DNA from: VRUE01 sp963697695
GTDB taxonomy: Bacteria; Actinomycetota; Thermoleophilia; Solirubrobacterales; 70-9
Assembly (NCBI GenBank): GCA_963697695.1
Contig: OY969094.1
Location: 1,240,001 to 1,304,000, forward strand
Direction: 5' to 3'
Length of the DNA: 64,000 bases
Below the pieces are notes generated by a model. That model was not told where the DNA came from. It made no database searches and saw only the letters and a program-made list of their open reading frames with translations. Of the stretch, positions 1-7,597 are shown piece by piece; the first letter of the stretch is position 1; every line of letters starts with the position of its first letter. A program made the position numbers and the translations under genes.

Positions 1-829
1 AGCCGGCGACCATCGAGAGCATGATCGCCTCGCCCAGAGCCCGAGCCGTGGCGAGCACTGCGGCGGCGACGATCGCCGGGCGCGCGGTGCGGACCGCGAT
101 CGTCCAGGTGACCCGCCAGCGGTTGGCGCCGAGGGCCGCGGCGCCTTCGGTCCAGCTGCGCGGCACCGCCCGCAGCGCATCGACCACGATCGCGATCATG
201 ATCGGCACGATCATCACGGTCAGGATCAGGATTCCGACCGAGATGCCGGCGCCGTCGAGCTGCACCAGGTTCGCCACCGATTCCTTGCGCTCGAGGCTGA
301 TCAGGTGCTCGCCGACCCAGGGGACGATGACGAGGATCCCGATCAGCCCGTAGACCACCGAGGGCACCGCGGCGAGCAGCCGCACCACCGGCTCCAGCAC
401 CCGGTTGACCTGCTTGGGCGCGAACTCGACGATGAAGATCGCCGCGAAGAGGGCGAAGGCGAGGCCGATCGTGACGGCGCCGGCCGTGACGACGAAGGTG
501 CCCCAGAGCAGCGGCCAGGCGCGCAGCGTGTAGACGTAGCTGGCCGGGTTGGCCGGCGAGTTGAAGATGTCCTCGAGCTGCAGGTCTACGTCGCCGCCGG
601 AGCCGAACCAGGCGAGGCCGTTGTGGGAGAACGACGGCCACGCCTTGCTGAAGACGAAAGCGATCATCCCTGCGATCAGCAGCAGGACCAGGCAGGCGAC
701 CGCGCCGAGCAGGCGCTCGACGCGAGCGTCGGTCCAAAAACCGGTGCCGCCGCCAGCGGCCCCGCTCGCCGGGCCCGGCCGGCTAGGGCGCCGGCCGGGC
801 AGGCGAGCTGCGATTCCCCCATTGGGCAC
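1..829 (-). CDS. pstC: Phosphate ABC transporter permease PstC (3' end outside window)
   Basis: Inner-membrane permease of the PstSCAB phosphate importer. The minus-strand frame starts at GTG 829-827, which shares one base with the TAG stop of pstS, so the two are translationally coupled. The frame reads a Gly/Pro-rich N-terminus, then FWTDARVERLLG and a hydrophobic segment, and near the window edge the permease EAA-type loop (EGAAALGANRW) followed by ALGEAIMLSMVAG, typical of PstC/PstA. About 276 codons are present; PstC is usually around 300-330 residues, so only the last part is missing. pstA and pstB presumably follow beyond the window. Confidence 0.9.
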   Translation of the reverse strand, partial: MPNGGIAARLPGRRPSRPGPASGAAGGGTGFWTDARVERLLGAVACLVLLLIAGMIAFVFSKAWPSFSHNGLAWFGSGGDVDLQLEDIFNSPANPASYVYTLRAWPLLWGTFVVTAGAVTIGLAFALFAAIFIVEFAPKQVNRVLEPVVRLLAAVPSVVYGLIGILVIVPWVGEHLISLERKESVANLVQLDGAGISVGILILTVMIVPIMIAIVVDALRAVPRSWTEGAAALGANRWRVTWTIAVRTARPAIVAAAVLATARALGEAIMLSMVAG

Positions 830-1641
830 TAGCTCAGCGGTACCCAGTCGCTGGAGACCAGAGCCTGGGCCTGAGCGCTGCGGGCGAACTGGATGAATTT
901 CTGGGCAACCCCGGTCGCCGCGCCGCGACTGACGAGATAGAAGTTACGACTGCCTGCGTACTGGCCGGACTTGGCGTTGCGCAGGGTGCATGGCACACCC
1001 AGGTAGGGCACCGAGTAGAGGCCTTGGGCGAAGTGGAAGGAGGCGTAGCCGATCGCGTTCGGGTCCGACTTGATCGTCTGCGCCTGCAGGCCGTTGGAGG
1101 ACTTGGTCGTCGCGCTGCCGGCCACCCGTAGGGTCTGCCCCATGAAGATGTTCTGGAAGGCGTCCTGGGTACCGGAGGCCGCCGTACGGACGACGAGATC
1201 GATCGGGCCCGAGGCAGAGGCACCAGGCACCTGGCTCCAGCTGCGGATGCGTCCGGAGAAGATGTCCTGGATCTGCTGCTGGCTCAGGCTCGCGATCGGG
1301 TTCGAGGGATTGGTGACCACGCAGACCGCGTCGCGGGCGATCTTGTTGAAGACGATGCCGCCCGGATCGGCGGGCTTGGGATCGCGCGAGGACATGCCCA
1401 GGGTGACGCGGCCGCGGGAGACATCGGTGATGCCGATGTCGGAGCCGCCCTGGAGGATCACGAATTTGACTTTGCCTTTGTTGGCGGGCTGACGAACGAA
1501 GGCCTTGGCTAGCTTGGTTGCCAGTGGTGCAACAGAGGTGGAGCCGCTGAGGGTGATCGTCGCGGCAGATGCTGTGGTGGCGGTCGCCAGTGCGGCGCAG
1601 AGCGCCGGCAGGACGACGGCCAGGGAACGCATGCGAATCAT
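829..1641 (-). CDS. pstS: Phosphate-binding protein PstS
   Basis: Periplasmic-type or exported phosphate-binding component of the Pst importer, 270 residues. A signal peptide is visible (MIRMRSLAVVLPALCAALATA, residues 1-26 region), followed by the phosphate-loop motif SGSTSVAPL, then SSRDPKP and ASGTQDAF, all at the positions expected in short PstS proteins. There is no lipobox Cys, so it may be secreted or wall-associated. It precedes pstC with a one-base TAG/GTG overlap. The divergent neighbour at 1828 is a PhoB-type DNA-binding protein, and the intergenic region carries 11-bp direct repeats, which fits phosphate-starvation control. Confidence 0.9.
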   Translation of the reverse strand: MIRMRSLAVVLPALCAALATATTASAATITLSGSTSVAPLATKLAKAFVRQPANKGKVKFVILQGGSDIGITDVSRGRVTLGMSSRDPKPADPGGIVFNKIARDAVCVVTNPSNPIASLSQQQIQDIFSGRIRSWSQVPGASASGPIDLVVRTAASGTQDAFQNIFMGQTLRVAGSATTKSSNGLQAQTIKSDPNAIGYASFHFAQGLYSVPYLGVPCTLRNAKSGQYAGSRNFYLVSRGAATGVAQKFIQFARSAQAQALVSSDWVPLS

Positions 1642-1732
1642 CTGGGTATTCGCTCCTGGGTAGCTGGTCGAGAGGTCTGGCAGCCAGTCTCGATTCAGCT
1701 CGCAAAACGAAGGTAAACGCGACGTGACTGTT

Positions 1733-1773
1733 TGGAGAAGAACTGGTAACGAGCGTTATCCAGATCTTCTCCA
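1733..1773. repeat. Long inverted repeat in pstS/regulator intergenic region
   Basis: TGGAGAAG at 1733-1740 is mirrored by CTTCTCCA at 1766-1773. Inside, CTGG..TAACG AG CGTTA..CCAG continues the symmetry, with one extra base in the right half. The dyad overlaps the 11-bp direct repeats that begin at 1755. It could be an operator for the adjacent winged-helix regulator or form a cruciform. Function is inferred from position only. Confidence 0.6.
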
Positions 1774-1809
1774 GTTCGATACAGGTCGTTCACCGGATCG
1801 ACACCGGGG
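1755..1809 (+). promoter_or_regulatory. PHO-box-like array of five 11-bp direct repeats
   Basis: Five consecutive 11-mers start at 1755, 1766, 1777, 1788 and 1799 with heads GTTATCC, CTTCTCC, CGATACA, GTTCACC and CGACACC. Spacing of 11 bp and the GTTCACC head are the known hallmarks of the Streptomyces PHO box. The array lies between pstS and the PhoB-like gene. A comparable array precedes the second PstS-like gene at 13355-13420, where a 22-bp stretch (13364-13385) matches 1753-1774 at 18 positions. Confidence 0.6.
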
Positions 1810-1827
1810 AGGGAGAAGCTCGCTGCG

Positions 1828-2172
1828 GTGTTCTCAGCCCTGCCCAGCTCGCCCCCCAGCGGAGGAAAACGCCGGATCGCCAACCTGGAGATACGGCCCA
1901 GCGAGCTGCAGGTCCTGGTCGACGGCAAGCGCGCCGGCTTCACCGTGCGCGAGTTCGAGCTCTTCTTCCTGCTGGCCGAGCGGCGCGACAGCGTCGTCCA
2001 GCGGCCGCTGGTCTACGAACTGATCTGGGGCGGCGAGATGCCCCGCCGCGACCGCTCCGTCGACGTCCTCGTGCGCAAGGTGCGCGCCAAGCTGGAGCAG
2101 GTCGCGCCGGATTGGGCCTACATCCACACCCACTTCGGCATCGGCTACAGGTTCACTCCCGAAGAGCTGTAG
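1828..2172 (+). CDS. Stand-alone OmpR/PhoB-type winged-helix DNA-binding protein
   Basis: A 114-residue protein that is essentially one Trans_reg_C domain. After a short Ser/Pro-rich head come LEIRPSELQVLVDGKRAGFT, the recognition-helix region VYELIWGGEMPRRDRSVDVL and the wing IHTHFGIGYRFTPEEL, which ends the protein as in PhoB. No receiver domain precedes it: upstream is non-coding and the frame begins at GTG 1828 with a GGGAGGGAG ribosome-binding site at 1808-1816. It is divergent from pstS-pstC, so it probably regulates phosphate genes, but without a phospho-acceptor it cannot be controlled by a histidine kinase in the usual way. Decay of a full PhoB is an alternative, but no receiver remnant is seen. 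Confidence 0.8.
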   Translation: MFSALPSSPPSGGKRRIANLEIRPSELQVLVDGKRAGFTVREFELFFLLAERRDSVVQRPLVYELIWGGEMPRRDRSVDVLVRKVRAKLEQVAPDWAYIHTHFGIGYRFTPEEL

Positions 2173-2201
2173 TCCAGGGGCGGTGGGTGTGTCTCTGCGG
2201 A

Positions 2202-2390
2202 AATTGATGTCGCACGCGAGCTTCCTGAGCGTGTTGAGTTGAGGAGCCTGGCCGCCCTCTAGGCGAATGTCGCCGAAGGCGGCGGAAATGCAATCCGGTT
2301 CCTGCGCGGCCGAAGGCCGCGCTCAAACTCAGTCGCTAAGCGCCGTTAGGCGCGTGCGACATCAATTCGCCTAGAGGGTGGCCAGGCTCC
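2202..2390. repeat. Large interleaved inverted-repeat element between convergent genes
   Basis: Two long complementary pairs are interleaved. Arm A (2202-2218) is perfectly complementary over 17 nt to A' (2351-2367). Arm B (2243-2268) is complementary to B' (2365-2390) at 25 of 26 positions. The order A-B-A'-B' cannot be satisfied by nested pairing, so the two long stems are alternatives or form a pseudoknot. Between B and B' are three small hairpins (GTCGCC/GGCGGC near 2270-2283, GCGCGGCC/GGCCGCGC at 2304-2322, and GTCGC..GCGAC at 2332-2360 enclosing GCGCC/GGCGC). With B:B' closed, the 148-nt unit is a multi-branch cloverleaf. It may be a mobile palindromic repeat, a structured RNA or a bidirectional terminator. 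Confidence 0.65.
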
Positions 2391-2405
2391 CCCCACCCAC
2401 CACCA

Positions 2406-3137
2406 TCAATCCAGCTCCCCCGCTTTGCCCTGGGCCCTATTGAAGGCGCAGCGGAAGTTCTCCGGCTGACCCACCGGCTTGCCGCCGGCGAAGCCGCCGT
2501 GATCGGCGTTGTCGTAGACGGTGATGTATTGAAGGGTTTCCGGGGCCGGGTCGGCCGGCAGCGGGATCGGGTCGGGTTCGCCGGTCTTCGGGTCCCCGCG
2601 GGAGACCTCGCTGACGCCCTGCGAGCCGGCGGCGCGGCCGCCCGAGGCCGTGGTGGTCAAGGTCGCGCTCATCTCGCGGCGGTCCTTGAGGCCGTCGGTC
2701 GGGTCGACGTCGGTCGAGGCGGTGACCTCGTTGTCGTCCACCCGCCCGGCCAGCTTGACGTAGGGAGCGGCACCGATCAGCTGCGCCGCGGTCGGCAGGT
2801 AGCCGCCGAGCTGGGCGCACTTCTGGGTGGCGAAGAAGTAGTCGTTCTTGCCGATGTCCCCCTTCTCGAGCGGATAGGGGCTGGTCATCATGCAGACGGT
2901 CCCGATCTTCACCGTCTCCGGCGAGCAGCGGTCGAAGACCTTGGCCGGCAGGACCGTCGCCGGGAACTTCTTTTTCCTGTCGAGCCGCAGGATGCCGAAC
3001 TTCTTCGGCTGCAGGCTCGGTCCCGGCAGGTGCTTCGCGGCGTCGGAGATGACGGCACCGGCGAAGAGCAGGGCGGCAAGGGAGAAGGCAAGGGCAGCCC
3101 AAGCGGCAATCGCGGTAAGGCGGCTGTTCGTCGTCAT
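2406..3137 (-). CDS. Exported or membrane-anchored protein of unknown function
   Basis: A 243-residue protein not assigned to a named family. Residues 10-30 form one hydrophobic segment (signal anchor). The outside part has four Cys in segments (CSPETVKIGTVCMM, FFATQKCAQLGGYLPTAAQL, ENFRCAF) whose spacing and the phrase LGGYLPTAAQL recall the FGE-sulfatase/C-type-lectin fold; this is a weak guess. The C-terminal third is Pro/Asp-rich. It starts at ATG 3137 with a 4-nt ATGA overlap with the preceding giant surface-protein gene, so it is the last gene of the ftsH operon and probably works at the envelope with those products. Confidence 0.75.
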   Translation of the reverse strand: MTTNSRLTAIAAWAALAFSLAALLFAGAVISDAAKHLPGPSLQPKKFGILRLDRKKKFPATVLPAKVFDRCSPETVKIGTVCMMTSPYPLEKGDIGKNDYFFATQKCAQLGGYLPTAAQLIGAAPYVKLAGRVDDNEVTASTDVDPTDGLKDRREMSATLTTTASGGRAAGSQGVSEVSRGDPKTGEPDPIPLPADPAPETLQYITVYDNADHGGFAGGKPVGQPENFRCAFNRAQGKAGELD

Positions 3138-6100
3138 CTTCGACTCCTTCGGGTTCGGTTGTCAGAGCTGAAGGCAGGGGCCGGGGTTGCGACCCGGCGA
3201 GTGCGGCGCCTGGCGCCGGGACCGCCCCGCACCGAGGCGCCGGTGAGGGCGGCGAGCACCACGAGGGCGAGCAGGTAGGGCGGCACGGTGAAGCCGGTTT
3301 CGCGAGCGTCGTAGCGCGAGAAGGCCTGCGATTCCTCGATCGCCGCCTCCTCTTCGCGCTTTTCCTCGACTTGATAGGTGCGCGCCGGGGCGCCGCCTGG
3401 GGGCAGCGGCCGCACGATCGGCGGCGGGGGCGGTGGGACGATCGCCGGAACGACGCCGAGCGGCGGCGTCGGCGGGAGCAGGAACGACGTTGGGACCGGA
3501 GCCGGCGGGGGCGGTGCCGGAGGTGAGCTCGGCGGCGGGGATGGTGCCGGAGCCGGCGGGGGCGGCGGTGGAGCGAAATCGACCGGGGGGCTTCCGGGAG
3601 GTGAGTTCGGTGGCGGGGGCGGTGCCGGCGGCGCAGCGACGGCCGAGGCGCGCTTGAAGCGATCCGGGCGCAGCGGGCGCGTGCCGCAAGGGCGCTGCAC
3701 GCTGCCGTCGAGCACCCTCACCTCTTCGGTGTAGGAGAAGCCGCCGGCGCTGACCGTGACCGTCGTCGAGCCGGCGTTGAACGGGCAGAGCAGGCCGGAT
3801 GAGCTGTCGGTGACGACCCTGTCGCCGGCGTCGAGGAAGGGCTTGCGCAGGTTCGCCGAGGCGGGATCCTGGCGGACGAAGTCGGCGATGTCCGGATCGG
3901 AGGAGACGAAGCTGTACTCGGGCTCGAGCCGTGCCGAGCAGCCGGCCACCAGGCACTGCTCGGGTGGGAAGAGGGTGTACGGATCACCGCCGGAGGGATC
4001 CGGATTGCCGGAACCGGCCGAGGCCTGGCCCCAGCGGTCCCCCCCGCGCGGGCGGCGGCCGAGGCCGCGGAAGAGTGCCGGCCGCGAGCGGCGCAGCAGG
4101 GTGCCGTCGGTTGCCTCCAGCGAGAGGTCCTCGATCACAGGGATCATGCGCACCCCCACCGGCGCGACGTTCGTCGCCGGGTCGCGGCCGGAGACGTTCA
4201 CCTCGAGCAGGAGGACGCCACTGTCGCCGAACAGCGAGTCGGCGCTGTCGACGCCGGTCGCCCCGGAGATCTCCGACCGGTAGCCGAGCGTGCCCGTGCC
4301 GAAGCTGGGGATCGTCCGTGCGGCGCCGGCCGGGATCCGCATTGCGCGGTTCTCTTCCGGGCGGTCGAAGAGGTACGCCGAGGCACCGCCCTGGAGGAGC
4401 ACCTGCGCGACCTGATCGCCGTCGCCGGCGACGTTCAGCTTCGGCGTAAAGCTGGTGTTGAGGCTGCGGTTTCCCATCACCACGACCGGGATCCCCTTGC
4501 CGCGGGCGTCTGCGAGCACAGCTTCCAGCCATGGCAGTTGGGGCTCGGGGGGGTTCTGCTGAGGGTCGCCGGCCGCGAGCGAGCCGAGCGAGTTGTCGAT
4601 CACGACGACCCGCACGGTGCCGCCAGACCCCTGGCTGTCGAAGGCGTAGTGGGTGCGCGCGCCAGAAACAGGCGAGGAGCCGGGGATGCCGGCAAGAGAG
4701 ACGCCTGGCGGCGGCGGACCGAAGCCGAGCGGGGCGGGGAATCCGGATAGGGCCGTCTGGAAGGCGCCGGCGCCGAAGCCGCCCGAGGCGTCGCCCGAGC
4801 CGAGCGCCGGGAAGACCGGCAGGCCGGGCGCGCCGGCGAGCAGGGCGGCAAAGCGCGCCGCGTCCGCTTCCCCGAGCCCGCTGCCGACGCGGTTGCCGGT
4901 GTAGAGCAGGGCCCTGGGGCCGGCGGCGGCGCGCATCGAGGCGGTCGCGTGGAGGGCTGCGGCAAGGGTGCGATCGGGGCCGATCGACTGCGGCGCGAGG
5001 TCAGAGCAGGGACCGTCGCACTGGGCGTGACCGGCGACGGCGAAGCGAACGGGACCGGCCGGCATCGGCACTGCCTGCGCACCGGCGGCCGGCGGGGACG
5101 CGCCGATGTCGGCGCCATAGCGATAGACGGCTGCCGTGCGCACCCGTGTCCGGATCGCTTTACCGCCGCTGTTGCGAGACGAGGAGCCGCGGCCGGCCGA
5201 GTCGGCGTCGCCGCTCCAGCCTCCAACCGCCCAGCCGTTGCCGGCCGAGTCCAGCAGCAGCGAGAGCACCGGGTCGCTCTTCAGCGGGCGGTCCTCGCCG
5301 GAGCCGGCGAAGGAGGTCCGCTGCTCGTCCACCCAGCCGGCCGCGTTCTCGCGCAGGAGGTAGCCGTCGCCGGGCAGGCCGAAGGGCGGCGGGATCGGCG
5401 GCGGCACGTTCGGATCGGGTTCGGGGAGGTTATCGGCGAGCGGATAGGTGAGCTGGGGGACGACCGAGACGATCGCCCGCACCGAGCCCCCCGACCGCAC
5501 AGCAGCGGCGGCGATCGCGGTCGAGCCGAGCAGCGGCTGGTTCGAGAACCGCCACCCCGACCCCGGGCCGTCGCGCTCGATCGCGATGTCGCGGCCGGCG
5601 GCGACGGCGCCGCCGTCGGGCAGGCCGGCGACGGCGAAGAGCTGCGGATTGCCGGTGCGGACACGGTCGAGCAGCGCGTGGGCACTCGGGTCGACCCGCC
5701 AGCCCCCGCCGCTGTTGACGAGCACCTCGCCACCGGCGGCAACGATCGCTTCGCTGCCGGCGAAGGCGACCGAGGTCAGATTCGCCGCCTCATAGCCGGC
5801 GGGGAGCGCCTCCTGGTCCCAGCTCTTGCCGTAGCGCAGCAGCACGCCGCCCTTGCCCACCGCGTAGCCGCGATCGGGGTCCGAGGGGTCGAAGGCGACG
5901 TCGAGCAGGTTCCCTTCGAAGCCGACCGGGATGCCCGGATCGGGGATCCAGAGGTCGTCGGCCGCGTTCCACTGCCACATCGCCCCCTGGTCGCCGACCG
6001 CGTGCGCGCGCCTGGGCTCGGGCCAGGCCACTCCCCGCAGAGTGGCCTTGTTGACGCTGCCGCTCGAGGAGAGGAGGAACTCCCGCTGCCAGCCGCGGCC

Positions 6101-7597
6101 GGGCTCATAGCGAACCACCGAGCCGTCGGCGCCGACGGCGAGAGCCCCGGAGCCGAGCCCTCCGCGGGGAACGCCCGGTGCACCCGCGACGTCGGCGAGG
6201 GGAGCCCGGATCGAGACCGGCCATGAGCGCAGCCGCAGAGGCGCGGTCTTGCCCGATATCTCGACCGGGCCCTCCAGCCAACCGCTGTCGAGGCCGGCGA
6301 AGGCCCCACTGGCACGGAAGTTGCCGCCCCCACCCGGCATCCGCACGAAGGCGCCGTCGGCAAAGCGCAGGTAGGTGCCCATGTTGCTGCTCTCCGAGCC
6401 GCCGGGAAGGAGCGGGTTGGTGATCACCCGCGTGCCGAATTCCCCACCCGGCCAGGCGAAGCTGCGGTATCCACCCTGGCGCGAGAGCTTCGCGCCGAGC
6501 GGACCGGCGCAGGGACCCGCGTCGCACCAGGACCCGGTGACGGAGTCGGCGCGGCTGTCATAGAAGAGGGTCGCGTCCTGCTCGATCCCTTCGATCGTTG
6601 CGGTGAGATCGATCCAGACGCCGTCGGCAATGACGGTCAGCGGCTGGGCGGCACCACCGATCGGTGCCGCCCCGGCGATTCCCTGAACGGGTTCGTCGCG
6701 GTCGGCGAAGGGCGTTCCGGCCAGCGGGCGCTCGACCCAGAGAGGGCCTGTCGCCGTCGAGGTGCGCTCCAGCAGGACGACCGAGCGGCCGAGGGCGGGA
6801 TTCGCCCTGGCGATCGCCCAGGCGTTGCCGAGGCCGGTCGCGTCGATCGCGAGGATGTGGAAGTCGGTCTCCGAACCGACGGGGATCGTGACGGGCTCGC
6901 GCTTCCATTCCTGGCCGTCGAAATGGACGATGCCGTCGGCGGCCGAACGACCGGTCGGGCCAAAGAGCAGGCCGGTGCGCCCGGCCTCATCGAAGGCGGC
7001 GAGCGCGATCGTCCCAAGGCCCTGTTCCCCCGCGAGCGTCTCCCGCGGAGCTTCCCCTTCAGCCGGCAGCAGGACCTCCGGCGGCGGCGCCGGCAATGCG
7101 CGCCATTTCCCGCCGGGTTCGTGATGCAGAACGACGAGCTGTTCGCCTGCCGGGCGACGCAGGTCGCGGCCGACCAGGACGCCGCCACCGCCCTGGGTGA
7201 TCCGCGCCGAGAGCCGGTTCGGAATCGGGCCACGGTAGGGAGCGCCCGCCTCGTCGACGGGCGTGTCGAAGACCTGCCAGCCGTTGGCGTCGGTGTGACG
7301 CAGGAAAGCCAGTTGTGGCTCTGGCTGGGCTGGATTGAGGACCGGCCCGAAGGGGATTTCGCGGGCGCCGACACGAACGTCGCCGACAGCGAGCGGGAGC
7401 TGGCGGTAGCCCCAGGCTTCGCCCGGCTCGCCACCCGGCGAAGCGCCCATCAGCGTCGTCGCCACGTCGGCTGGGCCGAGCAACGGCAGCGGACCGACCC
7501 CAGGCGGCGGCGGCAGGCTGCTGCCGGGGGAGGCAAGCGCGAGCAGAAGGGCGAAAGCGGCGGCGAAGGTCGCCAGGTGGCGCCCCCGCCCGCTCAC
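3134..7597 (-). CDS. Large exported protein: beta-propeller, degenerate phosphoesterase-like region, Pro-rich stalk, C-terminal TM
   Basis: A 1487-residue protein. GTG 7597-7595 overlaps the TGA of the upstream gene (GTGA) and precedes a clear signal peptide (HLATFAAAFALLLALASPG), so this start was preferred over upstream codons. Residues about 40-850 contain repeated propeller-like units (for example LDVAFDPSDPDRGYAVGKGG and PEPRRAHAVGDQG). A region around 920-1180 keeps the order of metallophosphoesterase motifs in altered form: VAGHAQCDG, LLYTGNRVG, ALGSGD and VVVMGNRS replace GDxH, GDxxD, GNHD and the later motifs, so metal binding is doubtful. A Big-like segment (SSDPDIADF to YTEEVRVLDG) follows, then a long Pro-rich stalk and a TM segment (PPYLLALVVLAALTG) with a basic tail. 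It looks like a surface protein anchored at its C-terminus. Confidence 0.8.
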   Translation of the reverse strand: MSGRGRHLATFAAAFALLLALASPGSSLPPPPGVGPLPLLGPADVATTLMGASPGGEPGEAWGYRQLPLAVGDVRVGAREIPFGPVLNPAQPEPQLAFLRHTDANGWQVFDTPVDEAGAPYRGPIPNRLSARITQGGGGVLVGRDLRRPAGEQLVVLHHEPGGKWRALPAPPPEVLLPAEGEAPRETLAGEQGLGTIALAAFDEAGRTGLLFGPTGRSAADGIVHFDGQEWKREPVTIPVGSETDFHILAIDATGLGNAWAIARANPALGRSVVLLERTSTATGPLWVERPLAGTPFADRDEPVQGIAGAAPIGGAAQPLTVIADGVWIDLTATIEGIEQDATLFYDSRADSVTGSWCDAGPCAGPLGAKLSRQGGYRSFAWPGGEFGTRVITNPLLPGGSESSNMGTYLRFADGAFVRMPGGGGNFRASGAFAGLDSGWLEGPVEISGKTAPLRLRSWPVSIRAPLADVAGAPGVPRGGLGSGALAVGADGSVVRYEPGRGWQREFLLSSSGSVNKATLRGVAWPEPRRAHAVGDQGAMWQWNAADDLWIPDPGIPVGFEGNLLDVAFDPSDPDRGYAVGKGGVLLRYGKSWDQEALPAGYEAANLTSVAFAGSEAIVAAGGEVLVNSGGGWRVDPSAHALLDRVRTGNPQLFAVAGLPDGGAVAAGRDIAIERDGPGSGWRFSNQPLLGSTAIAAAAVRSGGSVRAIVSVVPQLTYPLADNLPEPDPNVPPPIPPPFGLPGDGYLLRENAAGWVDEQRTSFAGSGEDRPLKSDPVLSLLLDSAGNGWAVGGWSGDADSAGRGSSSRNSGGKAIRTRVRTAAVYRYGADIGASPPAAGAQAVPMPAGPVRFAVAGHAQCDGPCSDLAPQSIGPDRTLAAALHATASMRAAAGPRALLYTGNRVGSGLGEADAARFAALLAGAPGLPVFPALGSGDASGGFGAGAFQTALSGFPAPLGFGPPPPGVSLAGIPGSSPVSGARTHYAFDSQGSGGTVRVVVIDNSLGSLAAGDPQQNPPEPQLPWLEAVLADARGKGIPVVVMGNRSLNTSFTPKLNVAGDGDQVAQVLLQGGASAYLFDRPEENRAMRIPAGAARTIPSFGTGTLGYRSEISGATGVDSADSLFGDSGVLLLEVNVSGRDPATNVAPVGVRMIPVIEDLSLEATDGTLLRRSRPALFRGLGRRPRGGDRWGQASAGSGNPDPSGGDPYTLFPPEQCLVAGCSARLEPEYSFVSSDPDIADFVRQDPASANLRKPFLDAGDRVVTDSSSGLLCPFNAGSTTVTVSAGGFSYTEEVRVLDGSVQRPCGTRPLRPDRFKRASAVAAPPAPPPPPNSPPGSPPVDFAPPPPPPAPAPSPPPSSPPAPPPPAPVPTSFLLPPTPPLGVVPAIVPPPPPPIVRPLPPGGAPARTYQVEEKREEEAAIEESQAFSRYDARETGFTVPPYLLALVVLAALTGASVRGGPGARRRTRRVATPAPAFSSDNRTRRSRR

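Noticed and set aside
3400..3640. Short GC-rich tandem-like repeats that could be taken for a repeat array
   Set aside because: They encode the Pro-rich stalk of the surface protein; repetition is at codon level, without spacers, so not a CRISPR or mobile repeat.
4531..6226. Several Arg-rich frames antisense to the giant surface-protein gene
   Set aside because: Shadows of a GC-rich coding strand, no SD, no recognisable motif.
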